64,000 bases of DNA, from NCBI GenBank assembly GCA_963724385.1, contig CAVRUJ010000001.1, positions 2,480,001 to 2,544,000 of the forward strand, in the 5' to 3' direction. Numbering within the stretch: the stretch's first letter is position 1; every line of letters begins with the position of its first letter. The translations under genes were made by a program, and so were the position numbers. The notes beneath the pieces are model-generated. The model saw only the letters and a program-made list of their open reading frames with translations. It was not told the DNA's origin and did not search any database. Source of the DNA: DASXQK01 sp963724385. Lineage in GTDB: Bacteria > Pseudomonadota > Alphaproteobacteria > Dongiales > Dongiaceae. This document shows positions 7,475 to 16,101 of this stretch, in pieces.

Positions 7475-7635
7475 TCATCCCGAGCGGGGCGGGTCGACGC
7501 CCGGCCGCCGGCGCGCAGGCAGCATCCGCACACGTTCGCCAGCAACCAAACGTGGCGCGGGGGTATAGGGAGGGGAGTAACCAAAGTCGTTTTCAGTAAG
7601 TACCTGTTTTATATTGGGTAATTTTTATTATCTGG

Positions 7636-7722
7636 CGGATGGGGTGGGATTCGAACCCACGAGGAGCTTGCGCCCCTGCCGGTTTTCAAGACCGGTGCCT
7701 TCAACCGCTCGGCCACCCATCC
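7636..7722 (-). tRNA. tRNA-Ser, anticodon UGA
   Basis: Read leftwards, the 87 bases fold as a class II tRNA. The acceptor stem GGATGGG pairs with CCCATCC, the D arm is GCCGAGCGGTTGAAGGC, and the anticodon stem-loop CCGGT-CTTGAAA-ACCGG exposes TGA. There is a long variable arm (CAGGGGCGCAAGCTCCTC), a T arm GTGGGTTCGAATCCCAC, and discriminator G. The long variable arm and the anticodon together mark serine. CCA is not encoded. Its 3' end faces the accessory zone at 1-7635. Confidence 0.95.
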
Positions 7723-7768
7723 CCGTCGCCAGCGGATTATCAGGTCCGATGCCGGCGGGGAAGGGGGC

Positions 7769-7984
7769 CTAGAGATCGTCTAAGGGCTCCCGCTCCTCCG
7801 GCGGCTCACGCTCGGGCTCCGCCGAATCCAGCATCTCGGCGGTGTGCTCGAGCAGGCTCGCCCGCTGGGCCAGCTCCTGTTTGACGCCGGGGTCGGTCTC
7901 CCGTTTCGTCTCTTCCTGCAGCCTGTGCGCTTCCTCTCTCAAACGTGCCGGCGCATAGCCGTGCGCATCGCGATCGGTGCCCAT
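7769..7984 (-). CDS. Small acidic helical protein, 71 aa
   Basis: The ATG at 7982-7984 follows a perfect AGGAGG (complement of 7991-7996) at seven-base spacing, which supports a real gene. The product (MGTDRDAHGYAPARLREEAH at its start) is highly charged and probably all-helical, with Glu/Arg heptads in the middle and an acidic Pro-rich tail (PEREPPEEREPL). It has no cysteines or membrane segment. I do not recognise a family. It stands alone, next to the tRNA gene. Confidence 0.7.
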   Translation of the reverse strand: MGTDRDAHGYAPARLREEAHRLQEETKRETDPGVKQELAQRASLLEHTAEMLDSAEPEREPPEEREPLDDL

Positions 7985-7998
7985 CGTCGGTCCTCCTA

Positions 7999-8025
7999 GT
8001 GCCGACTTTCAAAGAAAGTCGGCAC
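7999..8025. repeat. Perfect 12-bp stem-loop
   Basis: GTGCCGACTTTC (7999-8010), loop AAA, then GAAAGTCGGCAC (8014-8025). It lies directly upstream of the gene at 7769-7984 and has no U-run, so it is more likely a palindromic repeat than a terminator. Confidence 0.7.
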
Positions 8026-8038
8026 ATCGTTTTGAGTT

Positions 8039-8106
8039 CTAGTATCGGATTCACGCAGAAATTCGCGACAGAGCGCTAGTCACGAATTTCTGCGATCCGA
8101 TACTAG
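8039..8106. repeat. Long bipartite palindrome (RIME-like)
   Basis: Left arm CTAGTATCGGAT-tca-CGCAGAAATTCG (8039-8065) pairs with CGAATTTCTGCG-ATCCGATACTAG (8083-8106) around a 17-base loop. Both 12-bp half-stems are perfect, separated by a 3-base bulge. The style (CTAG ends, GC-rich stems, intergenic) matches the mosaic repeats at 14251-14364 and 61883-61986. Confidence 0.75.
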
Positions 8107-8360
8107 CCTGCCGTATGCGGTTCGGCCGCCGGAGCGCGCCCGCTGCCTCGTGCTCGCGCGCACTCTTGATCGCATGCAGACGTCGCTCCCGACCGGACCG
8201 AACACGTCGCATGCCTCTCGGCCGATCGCACTGTGACGCCGTGCCGGCCTCAAGGCAAATGAACCCTGGTTTACCGCTAGGGCATTTTTGCGGGATCGCG
8301 CAAAGCGCGGCGTCTGCATTCGGAATTTTGCGCTCGACCGCCAAGTGGCGTGTTCGCACG

Positions 8361-9308
8361 CTATCCGCCGAGGCTGAGATACCTGTCGAGGAATCCCGCG
8401 ATTTCCTTCAGCGATTGCTCGCCCTCCGGAATCTCCGGATAGAACTCGAAGACATGCCACATCCCTTCCCAGACCCTGAGCTCCGCCGCGATGCCCGCCT
8501 GGCGCATCTTGGTCGATAGCCGGGCGCAGTCGCTGAGGAAGAGGTCGCGCGTGCCGGTGCCGATGAGCGTCGGCGGGAAACCGGCCGGGAAATTTGCATA
8601 AAGCGGAGACACCGTCGCCGAGCGGAGATCATGGCCGCCGGCATAGGCGCGGGCCGCGGGCTCCAGGTTCAACGCATAGTCCAATGCCGGATCGGCGGCG
8701 GCGAGCGTGGTCAGGGTGTCGCCGGTCCTGCTGAGATCGGCCCAGGGCGACAGCAACGCGACCGCCTTGGGCATGGCGAGGCCGGCGGCACTCGCCCTCA
8801 GCAGCATGGCGAGCGCCAGCCCGCCGCCGGCAGACTCGCCCGCGACGGCAAGGGAACGCGCCTCCGCTCTCTGTGAGAGCGCCTGATAGACCGCATAGCC
8901 GTCGTCCACCGCGGCCGGTGCTGGATGCTCTGGCGCGAGGCGATAGTAGGGCACATAGACCCTGCGCCCGAGGATGGCCGCGAGCCGGGCGGTGATGGCG
9001 AGATCCTCCGCCGGGCTGCCCTCGACAAAGCCGCCGCCGAAGAAATAGAGCACGGACTGATCGTCGCGCGGCCTCAGCGGCAGGACGCATTGGACGCGCA
9101 GGCCGGCGATCTCCTCGTCCCGAAGCTGAACGCCGAGCGAGCGCCGCAACGCTTCGCCGGCAGGCGCATAGGTCGCGTAGCTCTGCTTGCGCCTTTCGCG
9201 GATGCTCGCCGGCGAGACGTCGAGGCGGCCAGGCGCCGGCGCGCGGTCGATGAAGTCGCGGGCTTCGCGGCTGATGGACGAGGGTGCGGCGGGCCGGCGA
9301 TCGGTCAT
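8361..9308 (-). CDS. Alpha/beta hydrolase, hormone-sensitive-lipase (esterase) family, 315 aa
   Basis: This is a cytoplasmic esterase of the HSL (alpha/beta hydrolase fold-3) family. The oxyanion segment YFFGGGFVEGSP (about residues 93-104) corresponds to the family's HGGG. The nucleophile is in GESAGGGLALAM (Ser in G-E-S-A-G). The acid is probably Asp in GTRDLFLSD and the His is in MWHVFEFYPEIPEG near the C-terminus. The first Gly of the oxyanion motif follows Phe rather than His, a tolerated variant. Length agrees with the family (300-330). It is monocistronic and the natural ester substrate cannot be deduced. Confidence 0.85.
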   Translation of the reverse strand: MTDRRPAAPSSISREARDFIDRAPAPGRLDVSPASIRERRKQSYATYAPAGEALRRSLGVQLRDEEIAGLRVQCVLPLRPRDDQSVLYFFGGGFVEGSPAEDLAITARLAAILGRRVYVPYYRLAPEHPAPAAVDDGYAVYQALSQRAEARSLAVAGESAGGGLALAMLLRASAAGLAMPKAVALLSPWADLSRTGDTLTTLAAADPALDYALNLEPAARAYAGGHDLRSATVSPLYANFPAGFPPTLIGTGTRDLFLSDCARLSTKMRQAGIAAELRVWEGMWHVFEFYPEIPEGEQSLKEIAGFLDRYLSLGG

Positions 9309-9570
9309 GACAGAGGAACTCCCAGGTTTAAAGCGACATGATAGCCGCGGCCCGCAGAGTCCTCAAAGCGCGCGCGAAGATGAAGACGTCGCATCGATGC
9401 AACGCTTCGCGTCATTTGAGTGACAGTTCCCGCCTGAATTTGCCACCACGAATCGCTAGCCGGTCGTCGCTATGATCGCGGGCGTCTCAAGACAGCCTTG
9501 CCTGCCCTCCCGCCGGTCGTTGCGGCCGCCGGGAGGCACGCCTGATCCCCGTTTCAACAGGAGGAAGGCC

Positions 9571-9648
9571 ATGGCCCGGTTTTTCTACGCTGCTGTCATT
9601 CTGCTCTCCATCGGCGGTGCGATCGGCTACTTGGTGCCAACGCAATAG
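9571..9648 (+). CDS. Tiny membrane protein, 25 aa
   Basis: ATG 9571 follows a perfect AGGAGG (9559-9564) at six bases. The reading frame encodes Met-Ala-Arg, a 17-residue hydrophobic stretch (FFYAAVILLSIGGAIGY) and a short polar tail, LVPTQ, before TAG at 9646-9648. The charged N-terminus followed by one hydrophobic helix is typical of bacterial membrane micropeptides. No family is known to me. Confidence 0.55.
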   Translation: MARFFYAAVILLSIGGAIGYLVPTQ

Positions 9649-9841
9649 CCGCGCCCGATCCGAGCCATCCGACTGCCTGTCGGGCCGGGGCTTGGCCTGC
9701 GCCGCGTCACCCCTGAAATTCCACGTCATGGAAATAATATTACCCATTGAATTTTAACGAAGTTTTTCCAATCATCAGATATTGCTTAGCGCGAGGCCCG
9801 ATACTGGGGGCCCGGCACGGATCGGCAATGGAGCGGTGACA

Positions 9842-10078
9842 ATGAGCATTATCAACTGGTTGCAGGGCGCGATTGCCTGGCTGCAGACGGATGGCCGGTG
9901 GGATGTAGTGACCCTCGGGCTCGCGCTGGCGACCTTCATCTACGTCGGCGTTGCCATCGCCATCAGCATCAGGTCCGACCTTCGGGCCCGCGGCGACGAG
10001 GCCAGGGCGAACCTGCGCGTCGCCGCCGTAAAGCAGGCGGCGGAGCATCCTATGTCGAGGACGCCGGCAGCCGCCTGA
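9842..10078 (+). CDS. Small single-pass membrane protein, 78 aa
   Basis: The start MSIINWLQGAIAWLQTDG (ATG 9842) is preceded by GGAG in GGAGCGGTGACA; an upstream in-frame start at 9782 gives an unlikely N-terminus. One membrane helix lies at about residues 24-43 (VTLGLALATFIYVGVAIAIS), followed by a basic, Ala-rich cytoplasmic helix (SDLRARGDEARANLRVAAVK). Small proteins of this layout are common but unassigned. An AT-rich stretch at 9731-9790 probably carries its promoter. Confidence 0.65.
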   Translation: MSIINWLQGAIAWLQTDGRWDVVTLGLALATFIYVGVAIAISIRSDLRARGDEARANLRVAAVKQAAEHPMSRTPAAA

Positions 10079-10114
10079 TTTCGGGTTTCGCCGGCGGAGG
10101 CTTGTTTCTAGGAC

Positions 10115-10756
10115 TTAGTTTCCCTTCTCGCGATCACTCATCAAGGCGGCCACGGCCTGCTCGGCTGGGCCGCCTTCTTCTTTGAGCCCCGCGATGGTTC
10201 CCGCACGGTCTTCCGCCGGCCGGTTCTGGCTCAATTTCCATTTGCCTTCCAGGCGCTGGATCGCCATCTCGAAGCCGACGATGGCCTTGAGCTGGGCATC
10301 GATGTAGTCCTTCGGCGCGTCGTCCACCGCCCAGGGCGCGGGGCGCCGGGACTCATGACGCTCGGTCAAGCGGCCGACCAGGGAGCGAAGGCGCACCGGG
10401 TCGTCGAAGAATTCAAGCCGGCCATAGGCGTGCACGGCGACATAGTTCCAGGTCGGCACGACCTTGCCGGTGGCCTTCTTGGTCGCGTACCAGGCCGGCG
10501 AGATGTAGGCCTCGGGGCCCGGGAATATGGCGAGCGCCTCGCTCTTGCCGTCGTAGTCGCGCCACTGCGGGTTCGCCCGCGCTACGTGACCCAGAAGCCG
10601 GCCATTGGGTTGCGGCGCCGGGTCGAACAGCATCGGCAGATGAGAGGCGACGATGCCCTGCGGCCCGCTCGTTATCAGGACTGCAAGCCGTGCCTCGGCG
10701 ATCGCCCGGTGCAGCGCGGGCAGGCTTTCTTCGTGGAAAAGTCGGGGCAGGTACAT
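10115..10756 (-). CDS. FMN-binding negative transcriptional regulator (PaiB family), 213 aa
   Basis: The N-terminus MYLPRLFHEESLPALHRAI and the core motifs ASHLPMLFDP, GHVARANPQW, YISPAWYATK and VPTWNYVAVHAYG are those of the PaiB/flavin-reductase-like split-barrel family. The C-terminal IQRLEGKWKLSQNR is also diagnostic. Full length for the family (about 205-215). PaiB in Bacillus is linked to repression of sporulation and protease genes; in proteobacteria the role is unclear. It lies just downstream of an MFS exporter on the same strand, 15 bases apart, so the two may be co-transcribed. Confidence 0.85.
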   Translation of the reverse strand: MYLPRLFHEESLPALHRAIAEARLAVLITSGPQGIVASHLPMLFDPAPQPNGRLLGHVARANPQWRDYDGKSEALAIFPGPEAYISPAWYATKKATGKVVPTWNYVAVHAYGRLEFFDDPVRLRSLVGRLTERHESRRPAPWAVDDAPKDYIDAQLKAIVGFEMAIQRLEGKWKLSQNRPAEDRAGTIAGLKEEGGPAEQAVAALMSDREKGN

Positions 10757-10771
10757 GGAAAGACTCCTGGC

Positions 10772-12202
10772 TCAGCCGCCTTCGCTCCGGTAGCGGCTCA
10801 CTTCCTGACCCGCTTCGGAAGAAAGGAAAGCGAAGAAGGGCATGGAGGCGAGGCACACGCAAGCCATGGCGACGAAGGCAAAAAGGAAATCCGAGGGCGC
10901 CAGCCCGGCCGCCGCATGGTTGGGCTTGATGAGCGCCAGGATCGCCGCCGCCAGCGCCACGCCCATGCTGAGGGAAAGCTGCTGGGCGGCGCTCGACAGG
11001 CTGGTGGCGCGGCTCATGCGCGCCGGCGGGATGTCGGCGTAGCCGATGGCGTTGATGCAGGTGAACTGCAGCGAGCGGAAGAAGCCGGTGAAGAGGAGGA
11101 TCGAGGTCACCATGGCGTAGGGCATCCAGGGCCGGAAGAAGCCGCAGACCGCGAGCATGACGGCGCAGAGGACCGCGTTCCAGACCAGGAGCCTACGAAA
11201 GCCGAAGCGCCGGACGATGGGCGGGGCGAAGATCTTCATGAACAGGGCGCCGAGCGCCGACGCGAAGGTGAGAGAGCCCGACTGGAGCGGAGAAAGCCCG
11301 AAGCCGACCTGGAACATGAGCGGAAGGAGAAAGGGGCTCGCCCCGACGGCGACCCGGAAGAAGTTGCCGCCAAGGATCGAGGCGCGAAATGTCGGCACGC
11401 GCAGCAGCGACAGGTCGAGGGCGGGCTCGGGCGCGCGCCGGGCATGGCGAAGGAACAACCAGAGCAGCAGCACGGCCAGGGCGCATGAGGCGATGGCGAC
11501 GCCGGGCGGAAAGGAGCCGCGCCCGACATTGTCGAGGGCGAAGGCGAACGCCCCGAGGCCCATGCCGATGAGGAGAAGCCCTCGCAGGTCAAGCCGGCCC
11601 GGCTTAGCCACCCTGAGATTGGGGATGAATTTCAGCGCCAGCAAGATTCCGGCGAGCCCGATGGGCAGGTTGATGAGGAAGATCCAGCGCCAGGTGGAAT
11701 ATGTGGCGATGAAGCCGCCGACCAGGGGGCCGATGCCCGGGCCCACCAGGGCCGGGATGGTGACATAGCTCATGGCCTGGACGAGCTGCGCCTTCGAGAC
11801 CGAGCGCAGGAGCACCAGGCGTCCGACCGGCGTCATCATCGCCCCGCCCAGGCCCTGGAAAACGCGGGCCACGATCATCTCGGGCAGATTCTGGGCAAGC
11901 CCGCAGGCGAGCGAGCTCACGGTGAAGACGGCGATCGCGCTGGCGAACACATCGCGCGCGCCGTGCCGGTCGGCAATCCAGCCGCTCGCGGGAATGAAGA
12001 TCGCGAGGCTCAGGAGATAGGAGGTCATCGCCACGTTGAGCATCAGCGGGCTCTCGTGGAGGCTCTTGGCCATGGCCGGAAGCGCCGTCGCGACCACGGT
12101 CGAGTCCAGATTCTCCATGAACAGGGCGAAGGCGATGATGAGGGGCAGCAGAACGGGCGGCCGCTCGGCGCGGTCCCCGCTGGCTATCGAAGGGGCGGAC
12201 AT
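10772..12202 (-). CDS. MFS drug:H+ antiporter, DHA2 (EmrB/QacA) family, 476 aa
   Basis: A 14-helix major-facilitator exporter. Family motifs include FMENLDSTVVATALPAMA in helix 1 (motif D1-like), GWIADRHGARDVF between helices 2 and 3 (motif A), and RVFQGLGGAMMTPVGRL followed by VGPGIGPLVGGFI (motif C of helix 5, typical of exporters). The start MSAPSIASGDRAERP (12202) is chosen over a frame to 12259, whose extra residues are low-complexity Pro/Leu/Ala. It is predicted to sit in the inner membrane and export hydrophobic compounds using the proton gradient. The PaiB-type gene follows directly. Confidence 0.85.
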   Translation of the reverse strand: MSAPSIASGDRAERPPVLLPLIIAFALFMENLDSTVVATALPAMAKSLHESPLMLNVAMTSYLLSLAIFIPASGWIADRHGARDVFASAIAVFTVSSLACGLAQNLPEMIVARVFQGLGGAMMTPVGRLVLLRSVSKAQLVQAMSYVTIPALVGPGIGPLVGGFIATYSTWRWIFLINLPIGLAGILLALKFIPNLRVAKPGRLDLRGLLLIGMGLGAFAFALDNVGRGSFPPGVAIASCALAVLLLWLFLRHARRAPEPALDLSLLRVPTFRASILGGNFFRVAVGASPFLLPLMFQVGFGLSPLQSGSLTFASALGALFMKIFAPPIVRRFGFRRLLVWNAVLCAVMLAVCGFFRPWMPYAMVTSILLFTGFFRSLQFTCINAIGYADIPPARMSRATSLSSAAQQLSLSMGVALAAAILALIKPNHAAAGLAPSDFLFAFVAMACVCLASMPFFAFLSSEAGQEVSRYRSEGG

Positions 12203-12350
12203 AGGCAGCGGCAATTTAGCCGCCGCCGCGGGCAGTGGCGATGGCCGGAGCGGCAACACCGCCCTGCGCCAAACGCAGGACGGATGATCGAAGCCCTGGC
12301 CCGACCGCGGGGGGCCGCGACAATCGCCCCGCGACCGACCCCCAATGAAT

Positions 12351-12430
12351 CGTCATTCCCGCGAAAGCGGGAATCCATGGCTCGGCCTGCGTGACATTGT
12401 CCGTGGATGCCCGCATTCGCGGGCATGACG
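12351..12430. repeat. Pair of hairpins in inverted orientation (REP-like)
   Basis: ATTCCCGC-GAAA-GCGGGAAT (12355-12374) and ATGCCCGC-ATTC-GCGGGCAT (12407-12426) are two 8-bp stems, each with a four-base loop. The outer bases CGTCA and TGACG, and the inner CCATGG and CCGTGG, make the whole element an imperfect inverted repeat. Units of this kind (CGTCATTCCCGCGAAAGCGG) are scattered in many alphaproteobacterial genomes. Confidence 0.8.
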
Positions 12431-12501
12431 AAGGAATGAGCGCCATCCACTATTTCACGCGCTCGCGCTGCAATCGGAACGGACGCACCGCCGAACACTC
12501 T

Positions 12502-14196
12502 TCACGCCGTCTCCATCTCCGCCAAGCCCAGTTCCGCCATCATCTTCTCGCGCATGATGAACTTCTGCACCTTGCCGGTCACCGTCATGGGAAAGGCGTC
12601 GACGAAGCGGACATAGTGGGGAATCTTGTAGTGGGCGATCTGTCCCTTGCAGTAGGCCGTCAGTTCCTCGGCGGTCATCCGCTGGCCCTCGTGAAGGCGG
12701 ATCCATGCGCAGAGCTGCTCGCCGTATTTCGCGTCGGGAACGCCGAAAACCTGCACGTCGACGATCTTGGGGTGGGTATAGAGGAATTCCTCGACTTCCC
12801 GGGGATAGATGTTCTCGCCGCCCCGGATCACCATGTCCTTGATCCGGCCGACGATGTTGCAATAGCCCTCCTCGTCCAGGGTGGCGAGGTCGCCGGTGTG
12901 CATCCAGCGGGCGGCATCGATGGCCTCGCGCGTGCGCGGCTCGTCGTCCCAATAGCCGCGCATGACGGAGTAGCCTCGGGTCAACAGCTCACCGGGCTTG
13001 CCCGGGGGCTGGATGCGGCCCTCGGCATCGACGATCTTCACCTCGAGATGGGGCTGGATGCGCCCGACGGTGGAGACCCGCCGTTCGATGGGATCGTCGA
13101 CCGAGCTCTGGAAGCTGACCGGGCTGGTCTCGGTCATGCCATAGGCGATGGTGATCTCGCGCATATGCATCTTCCCGGTGCAGCGCTTCATAACCTCGAT
13201 GGGGCAGGGGCTGCCGGCCATGATGCCGGTGCGCAACGAGGAGAGATCGAAGCGGCCGAACTCGGGGTGATCGAGCATGGCGATGAACATGGTGGGCACG
13301 CCGTGGAGCCCGGTGCAGCGCTCGGCCTCGACTGCGCTGAGCACGGCCAGCGGATCGAAGCCCCCGCCCGGATAGACGATGCAGGCGCGGTGGGTGATGC
13401 AGGCGAGATTGCCCAGCACCATGCCGAAGCAATGGTAGAGCGGCACGGGGATGCAAAGCCGGTCCTGATCCGTGAGGCGCATTGCCTCGCCGATGAAGAA
13501 GCCGTTGTTGAGGATGTTGTGATGGCTGAGGGTGGCGCCCTTCGGGCTGCCGGTGGTGCCGCTGGTGAACTGGATGTTGATCGGGTCGTCGAATTGCAGG
13601 CGGCCTTCCAGCTCCTCAAGCCGCTGCCGGCTGTCCGGCGTGGCAGCCGCCGCGATCTCGGAGAAGTTCATCATCCCCGCCGTGCGCCCTTCGCCCAGGC
13701 GGACGACGAGATCGAGCGACGGCACCTTGTCGGCTTTGAGCCGGCCCGGAGGGCAGCGATCGATCTCGGGGCAAAGGGCTCGCATCATTGCGATGTAGTC
13801 GCTGCTCTTGAAGGCCGGCGAGAGGATGAGGCCGCGGCAGCCGACCTTGTTGAGCGCGTATTCCAATTCGTGCAGGCGATAAGCGGGATTGATGTTGACC
13901 AGGATCAGCCCCGCCTTGGCCGTGGCGAACTGGATCGTCAACCATTCGGCGTTGTTGGGCGACCAGATGCCAAGGCGCTCGCCCGGCTCGAAGCCGAGCG
14001 CGATCAGACCGGCGGCAACCGCGTCCACCTGCTCCCGGAACTCGCGATAGGTCCAGCCGATGCCCTGATGGCAGGAGACGAGCGCCGGCGCGTCCGGCGC
14101 CAAGGCGGCCATGCGGTCGAGATGCAGGCCGATGGTGTCGCCGATGAGCGGCAGGTCGCTGGCGCCATGAACGTAGCTCTGGGTCAGCTTCCCCAT
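12502..14196 (-). CDS. Acyl-CoA synthetase (AMP-forming, ACSF2/YngI-like), 564 aa
   Basis: This class I adenylate-forming enzyme activates a medium- or long-chain carboxylate to acyl-CoA via acyl-AMP. The P-loop FTSGTTGSPKGATLSHHN lies at about residues 197-214. Motif A5 is ITIAYGMTETSPVS, the hinge region is WMHTGDLATLDEEGYCNIVGR, and the catalytic Lys is in VTGKVQKF near the C-terminus. Similarity over the whole length to the ACSF2/YngI branch is clear (HGVPTMFIAMLDHP, LRTGIMAGSPCPIEVM, MVIRGGENIYPREVEEFLY). It diverges from the 3-oxoadipate operon, with a RIME-like repeat in between. Confidence 0.85.
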   Translation of the reverse strand: MGKLTQSYVHGASDLPLIGDTIGLHLDRMAALAPDAPALVSCHQGIGWTYREFREQVDAVAAGLIALGFEPGERLGIWSPNNAEWLTIQFATAKAGLILVNINPAYRLHELEYALNKVGCRGLILSPAFKSSDYIAMMRALCPEIDRCPPGRLKADKVPSLDLVVRLGEGRTAGMMNFSEIAAAATPDSRQRLEELEGRLQFDDPINIQFTSGTTGSPKGATLSHHNILNNGFFIGEAMRLTDQDRLCIPVPLYHCFGMVLGNLACITHRACIVYPGGGFDPLAVLSAVEAERCTGLHGVPTMFIAMLDHPEFGRFDLSSLRTGIMAGSPCPIEVMKRCTGKMHMREITIAYGMTETSPVSFQSSVDDPIERRVSTVGRIQPHLEVKIVDAEGRIQPPGKPGELLTRGYSVMRGYWDDEPRTREAIDAARWMHTGDLATLDEEGYCNIVGRIKDMVIRGGENIYPREVEEFLYTHPKIVDVQVFGVPDAKYGEQLCAWIRLHEGQRMTAEELTAYCKGQIAHYKIPHYVRFVDAFPMTVTGKVQKFIMREKMMAELGLAEMETA

Positions 14197-14250
14197 CGCA
14201 TCCTCCCGGTCCGTCGCTGCTTTTGCCGAAGCATCGGGCGAAACCGCGCC

Positions 14251-14364
14251 TAGAGCAAGATCGGGTCAGCTTCTCTCAGGCTGACCCGTGAATCTTGCTC
14301 TACATGTGAGGACGAGAGCCTGATTCACGTCTCAAACCGAGCGGGCTTGAGACGATCAGGCTCT
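14251..14364. repeat. RIME-like mosaic repeat: two tandem hairpins
   Basis: Hairpin 1: TAGAGCAAGAT-CGGGTCAGC pairs with GCTGACCCG-tga-ATCTTGCTCTA (14251-14302). Hairpin 2: AGAGCCTGAT then CGTCTCAA pairs with TTGAGACG-ATCAGGCTCT (14315-14364). Both have AGAGC/GCTCT outer ends, as does the element at 61883-61986. The layout is that of Rhizobium-specific intergenic mosaic elements. It lies between divergent genes, so it could affect both promoters. Confidence 0.75.
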
Positions 14365-14460
14365 GGCACAAGCGGAGCGCATCGCTCTTGACAGGCGAGG
14401 CGAAAACCCGCGACAGCTTGGCCCGCGAGCAAGGCTGCCAGGGACGGGACCGAGGGCGAC

Positions 14461-15327
14461 GTGGCGGAGATCACCAGTCTGCGAGAGGCGGTCGGCGCGC
14501 TGATCCGGGACGGAGACAGCGTCGCCTTCGAGGGCTTCACCCATCTGATCCCGTCGGCCGCGGGGCTGGAGGCGATCCGGCAGGGCAAGCGAGACCTCGC
14601 GCTCATCCGCATGACGCCCGACGTGATCTACGACCAGATCATCGGCATGGGATTGGCCAGGCGCCTCACCTTCGCCTGGGGTGGCAATCCCGGCGTCGGC
14701 TCGCTGCACCGCCTGCGCGAGGCGGTGGAGCAGGGCTGGCCGCAGCCGCTCGAGCTCGACGAGCGCAGCCATGCCGACATGGCCAATGCCTATGCGGCCG
14801 GGGCGAGCGGTCTGCCCTTTGCCGTGTTCCGCGGCCATATCGGCGACGACCTGCCCAAGGTCAATCCGGCGATCAAGCGCATCGCCTGCCCCTTCACCAG
14901 CGAGGAACTCGCCGCCGTGCCGGCTCTCAAACCGGACGTAGCGGTGATCCACGCCCAGCAGGCGGACCGGAAGGGCAATGTCCTGCTCTGGGGCATCGTC
15001 GGCGTTCAGAAGGAGGCCGTGCTGGCGGCGCGCCGATCGATCGTCACGGTGGAAGAGATCGTCGATGAGCTGAACGCGCCGCCCAATGCCTGCGTCCTGC
15101 CGAGCTTCGTCGTCGGCGCCGTTTGTCCTGTCCCGCACGGCGCCTGGCCTTCCTATGCCCAGGGCTACTACAAGCGCGACAATCGGTTCTACAAGGCCTG
15201 GGACGCCGTCTCGCGCGAGAGGGGAACTTTCCGCGCCTGGATCGAACGCCATGTGCTGGCCACATCCGACTTCGCAGAGTTCGAGGCGAGCCTGAAGGCG
15301 GCGGCGAAGGAGGCAGCCCCTGTCTGA
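14461..15327 (+). CDS. catI: 3-oxoadipate CoA-transferase subunit A (CatI type), 288 aa
   Basis: This is subunit A of a class I CoA-transferase that moves CoA from succinyl-CoA to 3-oxoadipate, the next-to-last step of the beta-ketoadipate pathway. The N-terminus (ITSLREAVGALIRDGDSVAF) and the motifs EGFTHLIP, MTPDVIYDQIIGMG, WGGNPGVGSLHRLR, VIHAQQADRKGNVLLWG and VTVEEIVDELNAP match the long CatI form (about 280 residues) rather than the short PcaI form. The start is GTG 14461. It overlaps subunit B by eight bases and a 3-oxoadipyl-CoA thiolase follows, which fixes the pathway. Subunit A of glutaconate CoA-transferase is a less likely alternative. Confidence 0.85.
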   Translation: MAEITSLREAVGALIRDGDSVAFEGFTHLIPSAAGLEAIRQGKRDLALIRMTPDVIYDQIIGMGLARRLTFAWGGNPGVGSLHRLREAVEQGWPQPLELDERSHADMANAYAAGASGLPFAVFRGHIGDDLPKVNPAIKRIACPFTSEELAAVPALKPDVAVIHAQQADRKGNVLLWGIVGVQKEAVLAARRSIVTVEEIVDELNAPPNACVLPSFVVGAVCPVPHGAWPSYAQGYYKRDNRFYKAWDAVSRERGTFRAWIERHVLATSDFAEFEASLKAAAKEAAPV

Positions 15328-16101
15328 CCCCGGCTACAACGCCGACGAGATCATGACCGTGGCCGCCGCCCGGCAACTCAAGAACGGCATGGTCTGCTTC
15401 GTGGGCATCGGCCTGCCGAGTGCGGCCGCCAATCTGGCACGCCTCAGCCACGCGCCCGACGTCGTGCTCATCTATGAATCCGGCACCATCGGCGCCAAGC
15501 CCGACCTGCTGCCTCTTTCGATCGGCGACGGCGAGCTCTCGGAAACCGCCCTCAACGTCGTCTCGGTCCCGGAGATGTTCCGCTACTGGCTTCAGGGCGG
15601 CCGGATCGACGTGGGCTTCCTCGGCGCCGCCCAGATCGACCTTTTCGCCAACATCAATACCACCGTGATCGGCGACTATGCCCGGCCCAAGACCCGGCTT
15701 CCCGGCGCCGGCGGCGCGCCGGAGATCGCCACCTCGGCCAAGGAGATCTTCGTCATGCTGCGCATGACCCCGCGCGCCTTCGTCGAGCGGTTGGATTTCG
15801 TGACGTCCCTCGGCCATGGCAACGGTGGCAAGAGCCGTGCCAAGTCTGGCGCCCAAGGCCGCGGTCCCACGCGGGTCATCACCGATCTGGGCATCCTCGA
15901 GCCCGACCCGGAAACCCATGAGCTGCGTCTGACCTCGCTCCATCCGGGCGTGAAGCTGCAGCAGGTCGAGGCCGCCTGCGGCTGGAAGCTCGCCCGGGCG
16001 CCCGAGCTTGCCGAAACGGGGGCGCCGACAGCCGACGAGCTGGCGGCGCTCAGGGACTTCAAGATGCGGACCGCGGCGGCGGGCGCCGGGAGGCCCAAGT
16101 A

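Noticed and set aside
7363..7584. Leftward frame reading LVSRNARDLGLL as a PIN-domain toxin tail
   Set aside because: The match is short and weak, and an overlapping frame gives a clear PAP2 motif instead.
7999..8025. Terminator for the tRNA or the 71-aa protein gene
   Set aside because: The hairpin is upstream of that gene and on neither side has a run of T; it is a palindromic repeat.
12391..14253. 620-codon rightward open frame opposite the acyl-CoA synthetase gene
   Set aside because: It is a mirror of a strongly supported gene (P-loop, hinge and catalytic Lys on the other strand) and has the Asp/His/Gly-rich composition of antisense frames in GC-rich DNA.
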